From contig CM026553.1 in the NCBI GenBank assembly GCA_015143295.1, positions 3,929,912 to 3,993,911 on the forward strand: a stretch of DNA of 64,000 nt. Direction: 5' to 3'. Position numbers and translations under genes: made by a program. Of this stretch, positions 35,525 to 46,301 are shown piece by piece. Origin of the DNA: Tetracentron sinense. Lineage: Eukaryota > Streptophyta > Magnoliopsida > Trochodendrales > Trochodendraceae. Positions within the stretch are counted from its first letter, which is position 1; every line of letters starts with the position of its first letter. The notes beneath the pieces are model-generated. The model was given only the letters and a program-made list of their open reading frames with translations, was not told the origin of the DNA and did not search any database.

Positions 35525-36932
35525 TAATTGAATAAGTGCGGGTACTTTTCGCGGACTTTGGCTTCTCTCTCCCAAGTAGCCTCTTCTCTAGAATGATGCT
35601 CCCATTACAAGAGTATAAAAGGAATGACCTTAGAACGCAAAACTTGCTCCTTCCGGTCCAAGATTCGAGCCGTTTGCTCCACTAGAGTCAAATCTTCCCG
35701 AATTTCCAACGGTTCCAAATGAATGACATGTGAAAGCAATGTACTTCCTCAACATAGAGATGTGAAAGACATTATGCACACCTTCCATGTGAGGTGGCAA
35801 GGCGACCCGATAAGCAACTTCGCCGACTCGGGTGATGATCTCAAAAGGACCCACATATCTCGGACTAAGCTTGCCCCACTTACCGAATCTCATCACCCCC
35901 TTTGTAGGTGAGATCTTTACAAACACAGAATCTCCAACTTGAAACTCAAGATCTGTCCTACGAGTATCGGCATAGCTCTTCTGCCTACTCTGAGCTGCTT
36001 TCAACCTCTCCCTGATCAACTGAACTCTATCCACAGTCTGACCAACGAGCTCGGGACTCAAAATCTTCCTCTCGCCAACTTCGTCCCAACACAAAGGTGA
36101 ACGACAACTCCTCCCATAAAGTACCTCAAATGGTGCCATCTGAGTGCTAGCTTGATAGCTATTGTTGTAGGCAAACTCAACCAACGACAAGTGATCAACC
36201 AAACTACCCTGAAAGTCTAACATGCAAGCTCGTAGCATGTCCTCTATGATCTGGTTCACCCTCTCAGTTTGCCCATCTGTCTGTGGATGAAATGCCGTAC
36301 TAAAATCCAAATTGGAACCCATGGCCTGCTGAAAACTCTTCTAGAATCTGGATGTAAATCTCGGATCTCGATCAGAAACAATGCTAACTGGCACTTCATG
36401 CAAATGGACTATCTCCTTGATATAGAGGTCAGCCAATTGATTGGAGTTGAAAGTGGTTCGATATGGAAGAAAGTGAGCTGATTGAGTCAATCGGTCAACG
36501 ACAACCCAATGGCATCAAAGTTCTTGGCCGTCTTTGACAAACCAACAACGAAATCCATGGAGATATTTTCCCACTTCCACTCGGGAATAGGAAGAGACTG
36601 AAGAAGTCCTGCGGGCCTCCTGTGTTCGGCCTTCACCTACTGACACACCAAACACTTAGATACAAAGGTAGCCACATCCTTCTTCATACCTTTCCACCAG
36701 AAATACTTCTTAAGGTTCTGGTACATATTAGTACCTCCCGGATGGACAGTGTACTTGGACTTGTGTGCTTCATCCAGAATCTCCCTTCTTAAATCTTCAT
36801 CATCCGGAACACAAAGTCTACTCTTGAAACAAACTCCACCATCTTTCCAAAAGAAGTCATCAAACCCGCTGCTAAGCGACTTGTTCATGGCAGCGTGCAG
36901 TTCTCCTTCATTGCACTACAGGTCTTTAATCC
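35525..36932 (-). pseudogene. pol: Tekay pol, second part: integrase and chromodomain
   Basis: Minus-strand continuation of pol after the solo LTR. The integrase zinc domain is near 36780-36637 (HPGG, FWWKG, CLVCQ), followed by the core (WENISMDF near 36560, [11 protein letters not shown] region near 36370, TDGQTERVNQ near 36270). The C-terminal GKLSPRYVGPFE block is near 35860, and a chromodomain runs about 35650-35525 (EEATWERE, KYPHLFN) to a stop at 35525-35527. Breaks: stops near 36912, 36638 and 36341, and a frameshift near 35735 before the chromodomain. Several of the stops are TAG where relatives have CAG. Confidence 0.9.
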
Positions 36933-38877
36933 TGTAGAGACCCGAATATTTTTCATGTTTTTATTGCATTGCATTAGGGGTATTATAGTCCTTGTGATGT
37001 TTTAATGTTTATTGTATTGTATATCTAATGGGTGTAGTGTGATAAAGGTTTAATCAAGCTTCTAGTTCAAGAATCTCATATCACAATCTAAACTTTAGGA
37101 AGCTCTAGTTTTGGCACTGTTTATTGGAATGGAGTGATTCTTGAACCATTAGAAAGGTATTGGAACCCTCTTCGAGGTTCATGTTTAATATTTTTCTTTA
37201 TTTTTAATCTAAGCTAAGTCAAAAATGGGTTTTCTGAGGTTTTGTCTGACGGAATTGCAGATCAGTCAACTTTGGGGAGTTTTTGGTCCATAAATAAAGG
37301 TGAATTTGGAAATTTTAAAATATTAGAAATGTTCGTTTTGAAAGACGAATCCAATGCAAGTTGAATCGTCGAAATCCGACTAACGAGGCAAAAGTTATGG
37401 CTAAGATAGTAGAGTAGGTCAAAAATCTGCAGAACACCAATCGCTCGTTCAGAAGTAGTGATCGATCGGTCCAAAACCGATCGATCGGTAGCTATCGACT
37501 GGTCCAAAATTTTATATGGGGAAAATTTCTAGAGAGTGCTTTTTTGACCGAGAGCTCGGTCAAGAGCACCGATCGCTCGGTTGAGAAGCGATCGCTCGGT
37601 CATAACCACCGATCGCTTGGTCCTTCGTATTTTTACAGAATTTTAGTAAGGGCTTTTTGGTCTTTTGGTTCTCAGACCTTGGGGCTATAAATAGGGATTC
37701 TATTTCGGGGTATTAGAATACTCTACCTATTTCTAACTTAATTTGGCAAAAAGGGAGAGAAACCCTAGGGTTTTGAGAGAGGGCTTTCTTGGGGAAGAAG
37801 AAGATAGATTGGATAGCGCAAGGAGAGCTTGGAAAGCTTCCCCAAATCTCTCCGGGAGCGTTTTGAATCCAAGGGAAGGATTCCTAAGGTCGATATACTA
37901 TCCTAATCAACTCTATTTTAATGTTTTGTGAATATTAATTTGATAGGAATGATAGAATAGAGATTAGATGCATTTTTCCCAAATTTTATATGAAGTAAGC
38001 TAATTATGGATGGAAATGTGGATTAGAATGTGGATGGAATGTATGGAAGATGGGAAATGTATGGAGGATGAGATTAATATGTGGATGTGAATGGTGAATT
38101 GATTGTATGGATGGATCATGGTTTGATGAATGCTTGAAAATGTAGAATGGCAATGGATTCATATTATGCGTGCTCAAGGTGTTTGTGAAAATGCTTGAGA
38201 GGATAAATGCTATTATACTCTTATGAAATGGTAGTAAATTGACTATGAATCGTGACATGAATTATGATAAGATATGTATATGTGATTGTTTGTTAAGTAT
38301 GTCTAATTACTTGCATGAAAATTGATAGTCAGGAAAGTAAGAACTTAGAGGAAAATCTCTCAAACCGTGAATTCTCTAACTATTTGGTATGGGACAGTAT
38401 AGTGGAGTTTCTATGGTGGGAGATCGGTATCTAAGCAAATACCAACTCGAATGTTAATTTTGACACTTAAGCACATATGCACGTGTATGTTAAAAAAAGA
38501 GTCTCACAAGTCACACATGTGGACCACAAGCTTGAGCATGGCATACGCCAAGACACAAGCACGTGGTCTCATAAGCATATGCAGCTCATAAGTGTATTGT
38601 CTTCTAAGTCTAAGATTCTCACAAGTACACGAGTCAAGGTGATGATATGATGTATATGGGCACACGTTCTTCCGTACTCTGATTATGTTATTATGCTGTT
38701 GGATATGTTTATAGTTTATATACCAGGTTGGTTATAGTTTATATACCAGAATTTTATTACTCTCATTTTTGGAGACTTGTGTAGTGAGCCTTGTATGCAT
38801 GGTTCTTTAAGCTGGTTTAAGTAATATGGCGATTCCAAAGTCCTATTTTAGCCTTGTAGGATTTTGGGGTCGTTACA
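36933..38877 (+). mobile_element. Solo LTR inside Tekay pol (1945 bp)
   Basis: Plus-strand LTR TGTAGAGACCCG to GGGTCGTTACA with AATCC on each side (36928-36932, 38878-38882). Same family as the LTRs of the surrounding element, but about 470 bp shorter, mostly from lack of the ~50-bp repeat array. TATA box CTATAAATAGG at 37685-37695. Excising it with one target copy restores pol. Confidence 0.93.
37437..37625. promoter_or_regulatory. Palindromic ACCGATCGCTCGGT array in solo LTR
   Basis: Words ACCGATCGATCGGT, ACCGATCGCTCGGT and GCGATCGCTCGGT in two groups around the spacer TTTCTAGAGAGTGCTTTTTT, ending about 60 bp before the TATA box. Confidence 0.7.
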
Positions 38878-40790
38878 AATCCTGTCCAATAAGGTTGGCC
38901 TGACCATAATGTTAGCCAACAAGACTCCAGACGCTCCTACACTGAAACCCGCATCAAGGCTAGACACCTCTTCAAGTAGCTTCCATTCTTGGACCATCAA
39001 GTGTGCCAAGAACCCAGTAGGTCTCCTACTTAGCGCATCTGCCACTACATTCGCTTTCCCCGGGTGGTACTGGATGGAGCAATCATAATCCTTGAGGAAT
39101 TCCACCCAATGACGCTGCCTCAAATTCAGCTCTTTCTGCGAGAACAAATATTTTAGAATTTTGTGGTCGGTGAAAACTTCAAACTGCGCACCGTACAAGT
39201 AGTGTCTCAAGATCTTAAGAGCAAAAACCAAGGCTGCTAACTCCAAATCATGGGTAGGATAGTTCTTCTCGTGGTCTTTCAACTGCCGAGAAGCATAGGC
39301 AATCACCTTCCCGTGTTGCAGAAGAACACAACCTAACCCAACGAGTAAGGCGTCACTATATACCACAAAACCTTCACTACCTGATGGAACAGTCAAGATC
39401 GAAGCGGTGGTGAGACGCTTCTTCAACTCAAGAAAACTCTTCTCACATTTCTCATTCCACTCGAATTTAGCGTTCTTTCGAGTTAGGTGAGTAAGTGGAG
39501 CTGCCAAACTAGAAAAACCTTCCACAAATCTTCTGTAACAACCAGCTAGGCCCAAAAAGTTTCGAACCTCTGTAACACTCTTTGGCCTTCTCTATCATTC
39601 CACTGCTTCTATCTTGGAAGGGTCAACTGAAATCCCCTCTTCTGACACCACATGGCCTAGAAATGCTACTTTTTCTAGCCAAAACTCGCTCTTGCTAAGC
39701 TTAGCATATAGCTTATGCTCACGAAGTGTCTTCAGTGTGACCTGGAGATGCATCTAATGCTCCTTCTGTGTCCTGGAGTATACTAAAATGTCATCCACAA
39801 ACACGATCACAAAGCGGTCCAAAGTCGGCTTGAAAATCCTGTTCATGAGATCCATGAATGCTGCCGGGGCATTTGTTAGACCGAACGACATGACTAGAAA
39901 TTCAAAATGCCTATATCTGGTCCTGAATGCAGACTTAGGCACATCTTCCGCCTTTATCTTCAGTTGATGGTAGCCTGACCTTAAGTTGATCTTGGAGAAA
40001 TACTTAGCTCCTTGCAACTGATCAAACAAGTCATCGATCCTAGGCAAATGATATTTGTTCTTGATAGTGACCTTGTTCAGTTGCCGATAGTCAATGCACA
40101 TTCTCATCGAACCATCCTTCTTCTTCACAAACAAAACAGGAGCTCCCCAAGGTGATACACTTGGGCGGATAAACCCAAGACCAAGCAATTAATCAATCTG
40201 CTCCTTAAGCTCCTTCAACTCTGCTGGAGCCATCCTATATGGCGCTTTAGAGATGGGTGCCGTACCCAGAGCCAACTCAATTACAAACTCTACTTCTCTA
40301 TCCGGTGGCAAACCCGACAAGTCTTTGGGAAACACATCCATGAATTCCTCTACAATAGGGATACTTGAGGAATCTGGTGCTTCCGAGGTGGTAAGACTCA
40401 ATGCCGCAAAACGAGCTACGTCTTTCTTCTTCAACCCTTGGAAACGAAAAGGAGGTTCACTGATTGGTCGAAAGTTGACTATCTTTCCAAAATAGTCAAC
40501 ATCCCCAGGGTATTTGGAAAGCCAATCCATGCCTAGTATGACGTCAAAGTCTTGGAACTCAAGGACAATCAGATCCTCTAGCATCTCTCTCTGACCTACT
40601 CGAATATTACAATCTTGATAGACCTTGTCAGTGATGACTAAACTACGGACAGGAGTAGCAATAGACAATTCATAATCTAATAGATTTGGCTCCGTCAGAA
40701 ACTCTTGTGCAAAACTAGGTGTGACGAAGGAGTGAGTGGAACCAGTATCGATCAACACAAGAGCGAGAAAATCATTTATCAACAATGAGC
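38878..40790 (-). pseudogene. pol: Tekay pol, first part: protease, RT, RNase H
   Basis: Reading the minus strand from 40790: aspartic protease with active-site IDTGSTHSF near 40760-40735 and DVILGMDWL near 40540; linker; reverse transcriptase about 40190-39750 with [16 protein letters not shown] and catalytic FVDD near 39800; then RNase H about 39555-38990 ([30 protein letters not shown]). Stops: one near 40190, one near 39755 and two adjacent near 39595. It was probably one polyprotein with gag, processed by its own protease. The solo LTR cuts it at 38877. Confidence 0.92.
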
Positions 40791-40928
40791 CTGAATTAAA
40801 TACACAAAGCCAATTTTTTCAAATCATGAATGCATATATATATCATACATCATACTACATAATATTCAATATCACACACATAGCATCAGAACAATATTTT
40901 AATTAATTAAAAACACAAATAGACGTAC
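40791..40928 (-). other. Candidate 138-nt intron between gag and protease
   Basis: On the minus strand the interval starts GTACGT (after CAGG) and ends TTTAATTCAG, AT-rich throughout, with stops in the gag frame. Removing it joins gag and protease in phase at the place where the relatives I know have an unbroken frame. Alternatively it is a small insertion flanked by similar TGTGTNTTTAATT words. Splicing is inference. Confidence 0.55.
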
Positions 40929-42131
40929 CCTGCACAACATCGTCGGATGCCTGTGCATCCCGCTCTGAGGTAGCAAACACTCGACCCTGAGCTGGCTGGC
41001 AAGGCTGCTGAGGTCTAGTGCCCTGTGGTGGCCTCTGCTGCATGGACTGCTTGCCTGGGGGCCTAACTCCCTGTGGCTGAGTTGGCTGAAGTCCCTGCTG
41101 AAAGCGGAGTGGGCAATCTCAGATCCGGTGTGAAACACCTCCACAATGAAAACAACCTCCAGTAGTTGCCCTACACTCTCCTACTCTATGCCTCTTTCCG
41201 CACTAGTTGCATACATCATACAACTGGGTCCCAGCAGTAGGCGGAGTAACCTGAGATGCTCGAGGGGCTGCCTGAATAGGCCTCTGATACGGGGTAGGCC
41301 TAGCAATCGGCTTAGGACCTCACATCCTCAGCCTCTTGTCTTGGGGACCAAACCTACTTGCTTGCATCTTTTTCTCTTCTTCAAAAATTCCTCTGAATTC
41401 TTCTCAGCTATCCAGGCACGCTGGTACACATCCCTACATGTTTCGAGTTGAAGTATCGAAACCTTCTCTCGAATAAAATCCTTCAAGCCTCGCTCAAACC
41501 TCTTTGCCTTCATTCTCTCTGTAGCAATCAAGTGAGGAGCGAACATAGAAAGCTCTAAAAACTTGGCCTCATACTCGGCCACTGACATCCTCCCTTGCTC
41601 CGAGGTAGAGAATTCAATCTCCTTCTAATCTCTCACAAACACCGGGAAGTATCTCTCGTAGAAGACATCGAAGAACTCTCCCCAAGTCCAATCTTGTCCG
41701 ACTCGCACCTCATTCCTCTGCCTAGATGCTGCCCTCCACCAATGTTCAGCTTCGCCTTCTATAACGAAGGAGGCCCATTTCACCCTCTGCTCATCGGTAG
41801 CCTCAAGCACAGAGAAAATCTTCTCTAGTTGCATGATCCATAACTCGGCAACTGAGGGATCCATACTACCATAGAAGGCTGGAGGACTCATCCTCCTAAA
41901 AGCTTCCACTCCTTTGTGATGGGGTGGGTGAACATAAACCTGCCTCTCTTGCCTAGCTTGACCTGCCGTTAGTAATGCAGTTTGCTGAGCCATAATTTCA
42001 GCCTGCCTCTCCATGGCTACAGCAATAGCTTCCATGGCCCGACCCACATTAGCCTAGGGGGTACCATCTGGAGTATCCCCATCAGTCACACTGCCTCCTC
42101 CATTCCTATTATTTCTTCCACCCCTTCTCAT
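40929..42131 (-). pseudogene. gag: Tekay gag (capsid and zinc knuckles)
   Basis: Starts at ATG 42131-42129 on the minus strand. The N-terminus is Gly/Arg-rich, followed by the retrotransposon-gag capsid region about 41900-41450 (PPAFYGSMDPSVAELWIMQL, WASFVIEGEAEHWW, FYERYFP). Two CCHC-type zinc knuckles lie near 41210-41110; each has lost one codon to a stop (TAG and TGA), and the first also has atypical spacing. A Gln/Pro-rich stretch leads to the candidate intron. Other stops: near 42056, 41625 and 41328. Gag would form the particle and package the RNA. Confidence 0.9.
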
Positions 42132-42319
42132 GCTTACAATCCTGAGAAGAAGAAAACAATTCATTTAGAGACACGCTCACATAAATGCTTAAGTCTACGT
42201 TAACCAAAACTCAATCCTCCACAATTTTAAAATCATGAACTTGATGTTGCTTCCCTAAGACTCACATCTTCCTACATCCTATACTTAATATCTTAGCCCT
42301 AAGGACTCTAATGCCATGT

Positions 42320-42331
42320 GCTCTGATACCA
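42320..42331 (-). other. Primer-binding site, Met-tRNA
   Basis: GCTCTGATACCA reads TGGTATCAGAGC on the minus strand, a perfect initiator-Met-tRNA primer site, four bases from the LTR end. Confidence 0.9.
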
Positions 42332-42335
42332 CCTC

Positions 42336-44791
42336 TGTAACGACTCCAAAATCCTACAAGGCTAAAATAGGACTTTGGAATTGCCACATTACTTAACCTG
42401 CTTAAAGACCATGCATTCAAGGCTTACTACACGAGTCTCCAAAAATGAGAATAACAAAATTCCGATATATAAGCTATAACCAACCTGCACAAGTCTACGG
42501 TCAACATATACAACTCACTATTAACCAAAAGGTATGAAATACACAACTATAAAAAGTCTATTGAGCAACATCATCTAAAAGTCTAATACAAAGCTCTCTC
42601 AACCAAACGAAACATAAACTAAGAGGTGTAGCCACCCAAGCCTCCGGCTCCTTCCTGGATGGGCTCACCTTCTCCTCCTTCCTCGATATAAGTCTCCTCA
42701 ATCCACGGCTCCGCCGTGTACTCCTGCTCTAAACCTGCCAAGACAAAAGTCCGACTGAGTACAAAAGTACTCGGTGTATATAAAATCCAACCAACAATAA
42801 TAATATACCTGCACTTGGTTTGAAACATATCCAATAGCATAATAACATAATCAGAGTACGGAAGAACGTGTGCGCATATACATCATATCATCACCTTGAC
42901 TCGTGTACTTGTGAGAATCTTAGACTTAGAAGACAATACACTTATGAGCTGCTTATGCTTATGAGACCACGTGCTTGTGAGATGCTTATGCTTATGCACT
43001 TATTCAGATCATACAATGATGTGACATGCCATTTTTGGCGGATACGGACCATGTCTAAGAAATCATATGGTTGGCATGCCATTCTTGGCGGACACGGACC
43101 ATGCTTAAAAAACAAATGGTTGACATGCCGTTCTTGGCGGATACGGACTATGTCATGCTTATGCTTATTCAGAATGTCATACGTATGTCATGCTCATGCT
43201 AGTGGTCCACATGTATGACTTGTGAGACTCTTATCTTAACATACATGTGCATATGTGCTTAAGTGTCGAAATTAACATTCAAGTTGGTAATTGCTTAGAT
43301 TCCGATCTCCCACCATGGAAACTCCACTATACTATCCCATACCAAATGGTTAGAGAATTCTCGGTTTGAGATATTTTCCTCTAAGTTCTTACATTCCCGA
43401 TTATCAATTTCCATGCAAGTAATTAGACATACTTAACAAATAATTGCATATACATATCTTATCATAAATCATATCACAATTCATAATCAATTTACCACCA
43501 TTTCATAAGAGTATAATAGCATTTATCCTCTCAAGCATTTTTACCAACATCTTGAGTACGCATAATATGAATGAATTTCCCTTCTATATTTTCAAGCATT
43601 CATCAAACCAAAATCCATCCATACAATCAATTCACCATTCACATCCACATATTAATCCCATCCTTCATGCATTTCCCATCCTCCATATATTTTATCCACA
43701 TCCAAATCCACATTTCCATCAACATTTCCATCAATAATTAGCTTACTTCATAGAAAATTTGGGAAAAATGCATTTAATCTCTATTCTATCATTCCTATCA
43801 TATTAATATTCACCAAACATTAAAATAGAGTTGATTAAGATAGTATATTGACCTTAGGAATCCTTCCCTTGGATGCAAAACGCTCCCGAGGTGATTTGGG
43901 GAAGCTTTGAAGACGATCTCCAAGCTTTCCTCTCAATCTTCTAGTAATCTCCTTCTTCTCCAAGCAACCCTTCTCCCAAAACCCTAGGTTTTCTCCCCTT
44001 TTTTGCCAAATTAGGTTAGAAATAGGTAGAGTATTTTAATATTTTGAGGAGGACCCCCTATTTATAGCCCCAAGGGTTGAGAACGAAAAGAACTAAAAGT
44101 CCTTACTAAAATTCTGCAAAATCACGAAAGACCGTGCAATCGGTGGTTATGACCGAGTGATCGGTTGCCTACCGATCGATCGATGTTTATGACCGAGCGA
44201 TTGGTCAAAAACACACTCTCAGGAAAATTTCTCCATACAAAATTTTGGACCAATCGATAGCTACTTTTGACCGAGCGATCGGTGTTCTGCAGATTTTTGA
44301 CCTACTCTACTATTTTGGCCATAACTTTTGACTCGTTCGTCGGATTTCGACGATTCAACTTGCGTTGGATTCCTCTTTTGAAAATGAACATTTTTGGTAT
44401 TTTAGAATTTCCAAATTTTCCTTTATTTATGGACCAAAAAACTCCCCAAAGTTGACTGATCTGTAATTCCATCAGACAAAACCTCAGAAAACCCATTTTT
44501 GACTTAGCTTAGATTAAAAATAAAGAAAACATTAAACATGAACCTCGAAGAGGGTTCCAATACATTTCTAATGGTTCAAGAATCACTCAATTCTAATAAA
44601 CGGTGCCGAAACTAGAGCTTCCTAAAGTTTAGAGTGTGATATGACATTCTTGAACTAGAAGTTTGATTAAACCTTAATCACACTACACCCATTAGATATC
44701 CAATACAATAAACATTAAAACATCACAAGGACTATAATACCCCTAATGCAATGCAATAAAAACATGAAAAAAAAAGATTTGGGTCTCTACA
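42336..44791 (-). repeat. 5' LTR of the Tekay element (2456 bp)
   Basis: Own-strand TGTAGAGACCC at 44791 to GAGTCGTTACA at 42336. TATA box at 44058-44067 (CCTATTTATA on plus), palindromic array 44128-44285, ~50-bp repeats 43024-43156. Closely similar to 33061-35478. Confidence 0.93.
44128..44285. promoter_or_regulatory. Palindromic ACCGAGCGATCGGT array in LTR
   Basis: Words GACCGAGTGATCGGT, ACCGATCGATCG and GACCGAGCGATCGGT upstream of the TATA box in the element's direction, in two groups around the CTCAGGAAAATTT spacer. Confidence 0.65.
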
Positions 44792-46222
44792 CACCAGTAC
44801 TGGATTTAACAGTTCAGTTCAACAAGTATCACCTTGATATCATTATCTCTAATTAAGGAGTTGTGGATTCCTTATTGAGTGTTTACACACTTCTCCAAAC
44901 ATTGTGTACATGAGCTAACGTACCCGAAGTTAGTCCTGTGTATTGGACATTGCCGATTGGCACATCAAGGCCATATAGACAGATGTCTGAGAAGATGTTA
45001 ACCTCTCAGGTCTAAGAACAATTTGTCAAATGGATAACCCTAATACAATCTGACAGTGTATTCCATAGGGTATCCACTAGTGACCCCGTTCAGTATTATG
45101 TACTTGCTACATATACTCACATGTTAGTCAAGAGTCACCACTCTCTGTGAATGAGATTCATCACACTATCTCATAGAACTACACATGTGCAAGCCATGAT
45201 AAAGTACGGCGCCCAACCAGTACTCTAGAGGCTTCGAACAATATTAGGGTTACAAGGAACTGGAAAATCATATCTCCTTGCAACCTTTGCATGATTTTCC
45301 TACAATGTTTCCTATGGAACTTTATGTCATCATCAAATGAGACAGTAATTAATATAAATACCCTTTATAGTTGGTTGTGTGAATATGATGCTTGTCTAAT
45401 CAACATAGAAAAATCTCTTATTGGCTTTCGAGGGCATATATGTTCAACACTTCTTACTTCAAAAGTTCTGATTTTTTTTCCTTTTCTACAGGGTATTATT
45501 TAGTCATTTTCATAAACGATTGCAATTAAGAAATGGAGTGAGCCCAATTGCAACACTGGCACGAAGCTGTAATCCAGCAAAACATGGATTATTTGTGCTT
45601 TGTTTGGGTTGAATTGGGCACTTGTGATTCACTCCGTCAGAAAAATCTCCATTTCACAAAATACAGATACCAAAAAATTTAATTTTACTGAATGCTGCAT
45701 TTGATTGATGCATATTTATGCTAGACCAAGGATATTATTTAGGAAACAACAATACAGGGTGTTGGGCCTGGTGGCTAAACATGGGAGTCAATTGGTTGTA
45801 TTCACTCAATTTCTCCATTGGGTTGGGAATATTTACCTATGTTTGTCCTCTGTACTTAGATTCTGATCTAAATTTAATTTTTTTTTTATTGAATTGATTG
45901 GATGTATTTCGGATAAGTGAATCGATTAGATGTTTGAATTTAGATATTTGGATTGGAAGACAATACTTTTGATGTAGTATATATATATATGTGTGTGTGT
46001 GTGTTTTGTGTGGATTGTATATCGATTGGGTAGTTTGCCTGAATCTGAGCTCTTTGAGGTTTGAAATAAGAAATTGTTTTGTTTTGATGATGGTCAAATG
46101 AAGGTTCTTGCAATTGTTGTTAGATTGGTACATGAATTTTGTAAGGAAATAAGTTTGTTAACAAGATATAACTATCATTAGTTAAAGGCGGCTCTTATCT
46201 AATTCAACATTTTTTTGTTATT

Positions 46223-46249
46223 CTGTGCATCACACAGGGTGTTTGCTAG
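46223..46249 (+). other. Helitron 3' terminus: hairpin plus CTAG
   Basis: CTGTGCATCACACAG (stem 5 bp) at 46223-46237, eight bases, then CTAG at 46246-46249 followed by T. The 795 bases before it (45455-46249) show no gene. Confidence 0.7.
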
Positions 46250-46267
46250 TAGATATAATTGTAGAGC

Positions 46268-46301
46268 AATAGTCCCCTCTTTGCCCGAGGAGGGGACTAT
46301 T
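46268..46301. repeat. Perfect 12-bp hairpin
   Basis: AATAGTCCCCTC and GAGGGGACTATT separated by ten bases, just outside the Helitron end. Origin unknown. Confidence 0.85.

Larger units (their letters stand above)
33061..44791 (-). mobile_element. Near-complete Tekay chromovirus
   Basis: Minus-strand element with LTRs 42336-44791 (5') and 33061-35478 (3'), primer site 42320-42331, gag, protease, RT, RNase H, integrase, chromodomain and polypurine tract in order. CACCA duplications at 33056-33060 and 44792-44796 define the ends. Integrase is interrupted by a solo LTR (36933-38877). Only scattered stops and one C-terminal frameshift break the coding, so it is younger than the elements at 1-8707. 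Confidence 0.93.
20268..45449 (-). mobile_element. LTR element without recognisable coding, copia-like ends
   Basis: Minus-strand element with ~2.18-kb LTRs (20268-22455 and 31541-45449, the latter interrupted), Met-tRNA-type primer site at 31528-31539, copia-style polypurine tract CAAGTGGGAGAT at 22456-22467, and target duplication CTTCT (20263-20267 and 45450-45454). The internal region, after removing the solo LTR, is about 6.7 kb and shows no intact or clearly recognisable gag or pol. The size without coding fits a large retrotransposon derivative. The LTR start TGTTGGACATA and tract suggest copia-related partners, which is inference. Confidence 0.8.
31541..45449 (-). repeat. 5' LTR of the non-coding LTR element, split by a Tekay
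   Basis: Own parts 31541-33060 and 44797-45449, together about 2.17 kb, matching 20268-22455. A TATA box is at 32043-32054. The Tekay element fills 33061-44791 with CACCA on each side. Confidence 0.9.
18919..46249 (+). mobile_element. Non-autonomous Helitron, interrupted by a 25-kb nest
   Basis: The 5' end is TCTATACTACC at 18919, preceded by A. The 3' end is CTAG at 46246-46249, followed by T, with a 15-base hairpin (CTGTG, loop, CACAG) eight bases upstream. An A|T insertion site, 5' TC and hairpin-CTRR are the Helitron hallmarks. Own sequence is 18919-20267 plus 45455-46249, about 2.1 kb, without Rep/helicase coding, so non-autonomous. Near the 5' end a word ATGCCACCTAAGC recurs three times. 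A stretch around 19860-19990 resembles an exon-intron-exon (GT at 19894, TTTTTGTAG at 19954) and may be captured host sequence. Confidence 0.7.
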
